DNA from: a virus
Virus record (IMG/VR): IMGVR_UViG_3300047462_000282
Location: 1 to 64,000 of that record
Direction: 5' to 3' (one strand)
Length of the DNA: 64,000 nucleotides
Numbering within the stretch: the first letter of the stretch is position 1; each line of letters opens with the position of its first letter. Under the pieces are notes generated by a model. That model ran no database searches and was not told the origin of the DNA. It saw nothing but the letters and a program-made list of their open reading frames with translations. Made by a program: the position numbers and the translations under genes. Shown here piece after piece: positions 58,224 through 64,000 of the stretch.

Positions 58224-59316
58224 AAAAGCATATTTTCAAGGCGACGGCGGACCTAATGAACCAACACCTGGAAAAAAGAAATACAAATCAGATCCTGCAA
58301 TCGTGGTGCAACCTCGTTTCGAGGAACCATTTTATCGCAACTACGATTTGTATACAATTCCGGGAATGGAGCACGTCGGTCCAGGAACTGGCTGGCATGG
58401 TCTGCAAAATTACAAAAGTGTTAAAGAGTTTTTGGATGCCCGTCGTGAACGTCTAAAACCACGTTATGTTGCCGATGATTCTTGGCAAATGGATAATGGT
58501 AATCGTGTAAAGAAAAATCCTGAACGTCAAGCTAGGGCTTCCATTTTTGAAAAAATTATTAAACAAGCCCGTATGCCAGGCATGAGTCTGGTTCATAAGT
58601 TAAATGACAAGTTTAAGGGCGATGACAATGATGGTCCAAACTTTGATTATGGTGATGGTGCCTATACTGCGATGAGTGAAGGTAAGAAGATAAAGACTAT
58701 TACAGATGCTCCACATAAGAGCCCAGGCGCTTTCTTTGCTGACGATAATGAAGATCATATGCTGCCTCCCAAAGAGCATGGAACTTCAATCTATGACTGG
58801 AAGAATAGCCCATATCAAGGAGTGCCTAAGGCTCCTAAGAAGAAACATGATGTGCATTCTATAGATTATCCAATTGATGAAAATATTGGGTCAGGTCCTA
58901 TCTTGGGAGATTCCGAGTCCTACAACAGCCCTATTCAGTTAGGTCCTACTGGCGAACCAGATACCTCAATTTCTCCTGAATCAGTTAATTTAGGAGATTC
59001 CGAGAGCTATCCTTACTCTGCCCAGATAGGCGGCTTGCTAGACAAGTACCTGCCTCAAAATGACTCCGAGGATAAAACCCCGGCTGAGCTAGATTTCGGG
59101 CGCGATTATACTGGCGATGAGCCTAAGATGGATTCTGAAAAAGTTAAGAATTTAATAGATAAGTATTTGAATCCAGCCCCTACCTCTGGCTTGTTTGGAT
59201 TGCCAGATGGAGTAGACTTGCCAGATGAAGATTTAGGAAATCCAACGAATATTAACCCAGATTACGGCACAACAGATGTCGGAATCACTATGTATGAAGA
59301 TAAATGGAATATTTAA
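58210..59316 (+). CDS. Hypothetical repeat-containing protein
   Basis: 368 residues, Gly/Asp/Pro-rich and probably flexible. An imperfect repeat LGDSESYNSPIQLG / LGDSESYPYSAQIG (about 235 and 262) is followed by two LLDKYL/LIDKYL motifs. FYRNYDLYTIPGMEHVGPGT lies near the start. It overlaps the CCA-adding gene. Likely virion-associated, based on position. Confidence 0.55.
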   Translation: MCPNKKAYFQGDGGPNEPTPGKKKYKSDPAIVVQPRFEEPFYRNYDLYTIPGMEHVGPGTGWHGLQNYKSVKEFLDARRERLKPRYVADDSWQMDNGNRVKKNPERQARASIFEKIIKQARMPGMSLVHKLNDKFKGDDNDGPNFDYGDGAYTAMSEGKKIKTITDAPHKSPGAFFADDNEDHMLPPKEHGTSIYDWKNSPYQGVPKAPKKKHDVHSIDYPIDENIGSGPILGDSESYNSPIQLGPTGEPDTSISPESVNLGDSESYPYSAQIGGLLDKYLPQNDSEDKTPAELDFGRDYTGDEPKMDSEKVKNLIDKYLNPAPTSGLFGLPDGVDLPDEDLGNPTNINPDYGTTDVGITMYEDKWNI

Positions 59317-59348
59317 CCTACGGCTATTATTACATATAAAGGCATACA

Positions 59349-59356
59349 GATATATG
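59349..59356 (+). promoter_or_regulatory. GATATAT-motif promoter candidate
   Basis: GATATATG in a 64-base gap, 24 bases before ATG 59381. Confidence 0.4.
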
Positions 59357-59380
59357 AAAACCCGTTCTAGAGGTATCTAA

Positions 59381-60325
59381 ATGTCACTACAGTCAGAAGC
59401 ACAATTACTAGTTGTTGACCCATCAGGTGGAATGCCAATGGGCGGAAGTCCTATGGAACTGGTACCATTGGAAGTTTCCGAGGTACATCCAGATCATCCA
59501 GCTGAGGCTACCATGTCTCCACTTGAAGTAGGCGAACCGGGCGAAATTTCTATTGTAATTGAAGATCTTCCCGGCGCTCCTCCAGGCACCCATGACCCTG
59601 AGCCAGAGCCACACATTGAAGTTCACGAAGACGATAAAGACAATATCGATGACAATGATGCTAAGAAATCCAAAAAGGATCCTAAGTGGGATTGGGAATC
59701 TAGAGGCGCCAAAGGTTTTATTGCTTGGGTTAAAGAACGTTGTGATGATGTTCCAAAGCATTCCGGTTATGATACCGCAGGACTTGAGAGAGCAGTCGCT
59801 TATCTAGACAGACTAGATAACGAAATTTCCAAGGCAATGAGATTGGATTTGGATGGCGAATTAGATGCAGACCAAATTGAAAAAGTCAGAGCCACCATTG
59901 ATAATGGTATTGAGAGACTACACGATCGTCTTGACAAAGTAAAGAAACACAAGAAGACCAGCCGCAAGAAGAAGTCCGAGTTCGAGCCTGATGGCATTGT
60001 TAAAGAAGCACAAAAGGTAACCGGAGTTCAGGGCATCTACATCGTGGCACCACTATTGACTTCAAGAATTGCCCGAGTCTGTATTAACGGAATGGTTTCT
60101 GCAGGTCATGACATTGAGGATTTGTTTGACAGACAAGTCAAGTACTATAATCTAAACAAGCGCGAACAAGCTGAAGTAATGCAACTTTTGATGGACATGG
60201 GTTATGCCGTTCGTCAAGACAGAGGCTTCATGCCAGATCAAGATTTGCATGTTGAGGATAGCGACAATATGGATTGGGCAGCTAATTACAACAACGGCGC
60301 AAACATTTGGGGCGAGAAGAAATAA
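59381..60325 (+). CDS. Hypothetical protein, probable virion cluster
   Basis: 314 residues. Acidic Pro-rich head (about 1-95), helical Lys-rich centre (AVAYLDRLDNEISKAMRLDL, DKVKKHKKTSRKKK) and a C-terminal folded part (VQGIYIVAPLLTSRIARVCI, LFDRQVKYYNLNKREQAEVM). AGAGG before ATG; TAATG coupling to the next gene. Unknown. Confidence 0.55.
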   Translation: MSLQSEAQLLVVDPSGGMPMGGSPMELVPLEVSEVHPDHPAEATMSPLEVGEPGEISIVIEDLPGAPPGTHDPEPEPHIEVHEDDKDNIDDNDAKKSKKDPKWDWESRGAKGFIAWVKERCDDVPKHSGYDTAGLERAVAYLDRLDNEISKAMRLDLDGELDADQIEKVRATIDNGIERLHDRLDKVKKHKKTSRKKKSEFEPDGIVKEAQKVTGVQGIYIVAPLLTSRIARVCINGMVSAGHDIEDLFDRQVKYYNLNKREQAEVMQLLMDMGYAVRQDRGFMPDQDLHVEDSDNMDWAANYNNGANIWGEKK

Positions 60326-60978
60326 TGTCCAAGTATACCAGACACCAACCAGTAGTTTCGAGAGAGGCTGATTCCAGCATTGATGAGGATCACTGGCTTC
60401 GCCAATTTCAAAGAAAGTTGGAGAAGGGTGCTGTACAACCTCGCACTATTGAGAACTCTTTGTTTGATCAAATTAATTCCATCATGAATGGAAAATCAAA
60501 GTATCCTTCTGTAGAGGCAGCAGTAGAAGATATGAAGGAAAGAAGTGGATTGTCTGCTTATCTAGACAAAATCAAGCAATCTGCTGATGAGAATGTATCT
60601 GTCAAAACTAAAGTAGCATCGGATCAAAATGATGCTATGGAAAAGAAAGTTGACATGATTCCAATCGTTCTCAAGAAGATGCCACAGATTCACAAAACTT
60701 TAGAGAACTATATTAGAGACAGCAAGGGCAATTTACCAGTTCCAGCAATCATTGAGAAAATCAGATCCATTCACAAATCTGACGTCTCTGATGCCAAGGA
60801 TTGGGACGACGATAATTTAATTAGATTGGTTAGTAAGATGAATTTAGAGGCTAAGAAGAACAACCCAGCAAGTTATGAAAGCTACAGTAACTTAGGCTCT
60901 CGTGATACTGGATCTGATACAGAGATTGACCCATCTAATACTGATGCGTTTCACGCTCTGACCCCAGTGAAGGATTAA
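60325..60978 (+). CDS. Hypothetical helical protein
   Basis: 217 residues from ATG 60325 overlapping the previous TAA. Helical with LDKIKQSADENVSVKTKVAS and VLKKMPQIHKTLENYIRDSK. The end overlaps the convergent HNH gene by 44 bases, which suggests the HNH gene was inserted later. Position just before terL. Unknown. Confidence 0.55.
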   Translation: MSKYTRHQPVVSREADSSIDEDHWLRQFQRKLEKGAVQPRTIENSLFDQINSIMNGKSKYPSVEAAVEDMKERSGLSAYLDKIKQSADENVSVKTKVASDQNDAMEKKVDMIPIVLKKMPQIHKTLENYIRDSKGNLPVPAIIEKIRSIHKSDVSDAKDWDDDNLIRLVSKMNLEAKKNNPASYESYSNLGSRDTGSDTEIDPSNTDAFHALTPVKD

Positions 60979-61468
60979 TCTTCTTCCTAGTTACTCTAAT
61001 AATAACTTCTGGCTTCTTATGTGGACAATATCCAAAGAAACCTTTTGCACAATTGCAATTAAAACAAAGCAATTGGTATTTATCTTTAGGAAAATTATTT
61101 TGAATTAGCCAACGATAAAGTTTGCCGCCCGTTTTCTTTCCATTCTTTTTTCTATCTTCCGCCCCATCATTATGAGTGTGATCAATTGTTAAAAATTCTA
61201 AAATAGTTTCGCCACAACAAGTGCACATGCTACCATAAGCTTCTATGACCTTTCTTTTATTTTCAAGATCGTATTCTCTTTGCTGCTCTCTAATTAACTC
61301 TTTTCTTTCAAAATATCTGCGTTTACCTTTAGCTTTAGTGCAGCTAATACATAAATAATTAGCCTGTTGTATATCACTTGGTCTGGTGTTATCTTTTGTT
61401 AAAGGTCTAAGACAATGTATACAGTCTTTTCCTTCATAGGTGTAAGGTCCACGTTTTTTCTTGTCCAT
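60935..61468 (-). CDS. HNH endonuclease facing terL
   Basis: 177 residues from ATG 61468 (MDKKKRGPYTYEG); an upstream ATG at 61490 (in the inverted repeat) would add a few residues. Zinc ribbon CIHCLRPL...CISCTKAK, a basic helical linker, then CTCCGETILEFLTIDHTHNDG and LLCFNCNCAKGFFG, a full HNH core. HNH genes beside terL can aid packaging, but the opposite strand and a separate operon make a homing role at least as likely. No ribosome site is seen before either start. Confidence 0.85.
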   Translation of the reverse strand: MDKKKRGPYTYEGKDCIHCLRPLTKDNTRPSDIQQANYLCISCTKAKGKRRYFERKELIREQQREYDLENKRKVIEAYGSMCTCCGETILEFLTIDHTHNDGAEDRKKNGKKTGGKLYRWLIQNNFPKDKYQLLCFNCNCAKGFFGYCPHKKPEVIIRVTRKKINPSLGSERETHQY

Positions 61469-61496
61469 GGCAATATTCTGAAATATTGCCATGGAC
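61463..61496. repeat. Perfect 15-bp inverted repeat carrying two start codons
   Basis: GTCCATGGCAATATT (61463-61477) and AATATTGCCATGGAC (61482-61496) around CTGA. The left arm holds the ATG of the minus-strand HNH gene, the right arm that of terL, so both genes begin with the same 15 bases. It could be a shared operator, a start-sequestering mRNA hairpin, or a duplication left by insertion of the HNH gene. Confidence 0.85.
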
Positions 61497-63353
61497 GATA
61501 AAGAGCTTTTTGAAAAACTTAAGAAACAACTTCTCAGTCTTGACCCAGTAACATTTTGCCAGCTCAATTTAACATTAGATGGTAAACCATTTAGATTAGA
61601 GGGCAATGGCTATCGACCTTTTGCCGACATTTATCGTTACATTGGAATTAAAGCTTTAGAGCCTAACGCCAAGCCAGTTATCATGGTTAAAGGTCGTCAG
61701 GTCGGAGCTACTACTATGGCAAGCGCCCTTGAAATGTATTTCATGGGCTCAGGAATTTTTGGTATTGGCGAGAAACCTCCAATTAGAGTTATCCATGCCT
61801 TTCCTCAATTAGAATTGGCTGCCGCTTACTCTAAAACTAAACTTAATCAAATCATCGTTACTGCTGTTCCTGCTGTTGGTCAAGAGAAGAAGACTGGTAA
61901 AGCCAAGTCTTGTATGCAGGTTCTACTAGATCAATCTACGGCTACTAGCGACTCTTTGCACTTCAAGCAATTTGTTGGCGGCAACCATTTGTGGGTAGAA
62001 TCGGTTGGACTTGACGGCGACCGCATCATGGGTCGTACTGCTGACGTTATTTTCTTTGACGAAGTTCAGAAGACTACTGGAATGGCAATCGGTAACTCCC
62101 TCAAAGTTCTTACCACTGCTAAGTATGGTAAGCCATCTAAGGGTGTGCAGGTGTATTTTGGAACGCCACGTCGTAAGGGTTCCGATTTCTACAAGATGTG
62201 GCAAACATCTTCCCAACAGTATTATTACTTAGGCTGTGAGCAATGTAAAGAGCATTTCCCACTTTATACTCCTGGCTCTGATGATTGGCAGAAAATTTGG
62301 TTGCATGGCTTCGTCGTCAAATGCACTCACTGTGGACATGAACAAGATAAGCGCGAAGCTGCCGAGCGCGGTAAGTGGGTTGCTCTTAAGAATTCTGACG
62401 ATGAAGATTGTTTAATGATTGGGTTTCATATAAACCAGCTTTACATGCCTATGTTCAGTAAAGAAGATATCTTGAATGAAATGCCTGGCGTTCATCCAAT
62501 CAATACTGAACGCGTATTTCAAAACGAAGTGTTGGGTGAGTTCTTTCAGGGAGATTCTAGCCCTATTACTCCAGAAGAAATTAGAGATAAATGTGCTGAT
62601 GTTGGTAGAAAATTTTCCGCCCGCATTGAGAAGTCTCAAGATAATATCATCGTCGTTGGAATAGACTATGGCGCACGTTCCGACTTGGAACAACTAGCTA
62701 ATCCAGATAAAGTTAAAGCTGTAGGACAATCTTACAGTACTGCCGTAGTTTTGCAGGTATCTGGTCCTGGACTACTATCTATTGAGTTTGCAACTAAGTT
62801 TAGGCGTAATGATTTGGAAAGTAAAAAGGGAATCATCGATCAGATTATGAGGCAGTACAGCATTCAGTTGGCAGTAGGAGATATTGGTTACTCTAATGAC
62901 TTTTCTGCAATTTTACATAATACCTATGGCGACCGCTATCTAGTTTCTCGCGCTCATAATAGAGTTAATGGTCACGTTAAGTATACTGAAGAGGCATTTC
63001 CAAAAGAAATAGTTTTTGAAAGAGATTATTATATTGGTGAATTATATGAACAAATGAAAAAGGGAATGATTAGATTTCCATTTGGAGATTATGAAAAAGT
63101 AGCTTGGTTAATTGAGCATTGTACTAGTATGGAGATTAAACCAGCAATTTCAAGGGGCGGAGATCCAAGTGTTCATTATGTTAAAGGAAGTACTCCAAAC
63201 GATGGTTTTATGGCATTATTGAATGCATACATTGCTTATAAATTCCTAATAACAAACGGATTTAGCAATAATAATCCAATTCTTCAGCAACAAAACTATC
63301 AACAAATCAAAAAACCACTTGTAGCTAGCGGGTATATGCCTCGTAAGTTTTAA
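61491..63353 (+). CDS. terL: Terminase large subunit
   Basis: 620 residues. ATPase with a deviant P-loop MVKGRQVGATTMAS (Ala73 in place of the usual Lys; Lys67 may serve, as in lambda gpA), Walker B VIFFDEVQ, the coupling FGTPRRKGSDFYKMW segment, a CEQC...CTHC zinc pair (about 247-287), and the RNase H-like nuclease start VVGIDYGARSD. It packages DNA into the head. Start ATG is in the inverted repeat and has no ribosome site. Portal gene follows. Confidence 0.93.
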   Translation: MDDKELFEKLKKQLLSLDPVTFCQLNLTLDGKPFRLEGNGYRPFADIYRYIGIKALEPNAKPVIMVKGRQVGATTMASALEMYFMGSGIFGIGEKPPIRVIHAFPQLELAAAYSKTKLNQIIVTAVPAVGQEKKTGKAKSCMQVLLDQSTATSDSLHFKQFVGGNHLWVESVGLDGDRIMGRTADVIFFDEVQKTTGMAIGNSLKVLTTAKYGKPSKGVQVYFGTPRRKGSDFYKMWQTSSQQYYYLGCEQCKEHFPLYTPGSDDWQKIWLHGFVVKCTHCGHEQDKREAAERGKWVALKNSDDEDCLMIGFHINQLYMPMFSKEDILNEMPGVHPINTERVFQNEVLGEFFQGDSSPITPEEIRDKCADVGRKFSARIEKSQDNIIVVGIDYGARSDLEQLANPDKVKAVGQSYSTAVVLQVSGPGLLSIEFATKFRRNDLESKKGIIDQIMRQYSIQLAVGDIGYSNDFSAILHNTYGDRYLVSRAHNRVNGHVKYTEEAFPKEIVFERDYYIGELYEQMKKGMIRFPFGDYEKVAWLIEHCTSMEIKPAISRGGDPSVHYVKGSTPNDGFMALLNAYIAYKFLITNGFSNNNPILQQQNYQQIKKPLVASGYMPRKF

Positions 63354-63359
63354 ATAACT

Positions 63360-63369
63360 CGATATATTA
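63360..63369 (+). promoter_or_regulatory. GATATAT-motif promoter candidate
   Basis: CGATATATTA in the gap between terL and the portal gene, 43 bases before ATG 63412. Confidence 0.45.
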
Positions 63370-63411
63370 TTAGTTGAGTATAGTATAGGGTATAGTGGAA
63401 AATGAGGTTCC

Positions 63412-64000
63412 ATGTCTGGTTTAAAAAAGTCCAAGTCAGAACAGTATTTAGAAAACAGATCGACTGTTCCGCAAGTAAGTGCCCTTATGGCTCAAGGCGT
63501 ATCACAATTTAGAAGAGACGGATTATCTGAAGAAGTAGAGCAAGGTCTATTTAGAGATGGTTCTGGACCTAATGTTAAAGAATTTGGTCAGACTGCTAAT
63601 TCAGTAGTTGCTGCTTCTGTTGGTATGAAAAAGTACGGTCAAGCTGTCAGCAGTGTCGGCGGCATGTTCCGTGGCATTCATGGCGATTCTATCAAACAAA
63701 CACCAGAAGTATATTCTCCACTATGGCTTAACAGCAACCTCAATCTTCCTCGTGATAGAGCTACTATCAACGCCTGGTGCCGTAGCTTTTATGCTTTGAA
63801 TCCATTCGTTCATAACGCTATCAATCTTCACAGCACATACCCAATCAGCAAGCTTAACATAAAGTGCCCTAACAAAGAAATTGAGAAATTCTTCAATGAC
63901 ATGATTGAAGAGATTGACTTGATGAACATTTGCGTTCAAATTGCGCAGGAATATTGGTTGTTAGGTGAAGCATTTGTTTATGCTGAGCTAGATGAAAGCC
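63412..64000 (+). CDS. Portal protein, N-terminal part (runs off the window)
   Basis: 196 residues visible from ATG 63412 with GAGG upstream: disordered head (MSGLKKSKSEQYLE...), then TINAWCRSFYALNPFVHNAI and DLMNICVQIAQEYWLLGEAF, the helix pair and GEAFVY strand typical of phage portal proteins. The portal forms the dodecameric DNA channel at the head vertex. It immediately follows terL, the usual order. The C-terminus is outside the window. Confidence 0.85.
   Translation, partial: MSGLKKSKSEQYLENRSTVPQVSALMAQGVSQFRRDGLSEEVEQGLFRDGSGPNVKEFGQTANSVVAASVGMKKYGQAVSSVGGMFRGIHGDSIKQTPEVYSPLWLNSNLNLPRDRATINAWCRSFYALNPFVHNAINLHSTYPISKLNIKCPNKEIEKFFNDMIEEIDLMNICVQIAQEYWLLGEAFVYAELDES

Noticed and set aside
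1-64000. CRISPR array or Cas locus
   Set aside because: No regularly spaced direct repeats were seen; the Cas4-like nuclease stands alone in a recombination context.
1-64000. Alternative genetic code (stop codon reassignment)
   Set aside because: TAA, TGA and TAG all end genes at expected lengths, and known proteins show no internal stops apart from evident pseudogenes.

Overview
The window is a contiguous piece of a large double-stranded DNA bacteriophage genome, probably a huge (jumbo) tailed phage. Evidence: terminase large subunit followed by a portal gene at the right end; a full replication/recombination set (PolIII alpha, topoisomerase IA, split DnaG primase, RecA/UvsX, SbcCD, RuvC-like resolvase, T4 gp32-like SSB, dNMP kinase); proline/alanine-rich proteins near the packaging genes that look like virion proteins; tightly packed, often overlapping genes almost all on the + strand; several HNH homing endonucleases and IS200/IS605 elements. 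Start sites usually carry GGAG/GAGG-type ribosome binding sites and one promoter fits the sigma70 consensus, so the host is a bacterium; it cannot be named from this sequence. No ribosomal RNA or cellular housekeeping operon is present.

Layout. 1-3.9 kb: a mobile-element patch with a decayed IS605 tail, a 5'-truncated HNH gene, infC (IF-3), tRNA-Arg(CCT), and an IS605-type tnpA/tnpB element that splits a second HNH gene. 3.9-5.6 kb: two sugar-nucleotide genes. 5.6-11.6 kb: small genes including Dps-like, metallophosphoesterase-like, two HU/IHF-like proteins, DksA/TraR-like, and a ClpP pair of which one member lacks the catalytic triad. 11.7-22.8 kb: a Pro-rich protein, DUF192, FtsK-like translocase, zinc-rich unknowns, topA, a Bcs1-like AAA ATPase, ribosomal protein bS21 and an MT-A70 methyltransferase. 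22.8-25.5 kb: a ribbon-helix-helix gene with a strong promoter/operator, a broken HNH gene, an intact HNH gene and small zinc proteins. 25.5-50.4 kb: peptide deformylase fused to SEC-C, a thioredoxin-like protein, primase zinc domain, SbcD/SbcC, dNMP kinase, Cas4/AddB-like nuclease, trigger factor, M41-type protease, DnaE, RecA, SSB, RuvC, DnaJ and primase TOPRIM domain. 50.4-64 kb: sigma-region-4-like regulator, a run of probable virion proteins with an embedded CCA-adding enzyme, an HNH gene facing terL, terL and the start of the portal gene.

The most striking theme is a dispersed set for taking over protein synthesis and nascent-chain handling: IF-3, bS21, tRNA-Arg and a CCA-adding enzyme act on initiation and tRNA; peptide deformylase-SEC-C and trigger factor act at the ribosome exit; DnaJ, ClpP with an inactive ClpP partner, and a stand-alone FtsH-type protease act on folding and degradation. 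Other points worth attention: a DnaG primase split into two genes about 21 kb apart, several pseudoenzyme-like paralogues (ClpP, thioredoxin, metallophosphoesterase), a repeated GATATAT promoter-like motif, and a 15-bp perfect inverted repeat carrying the start codons of both terL and a divergent HNH gene.
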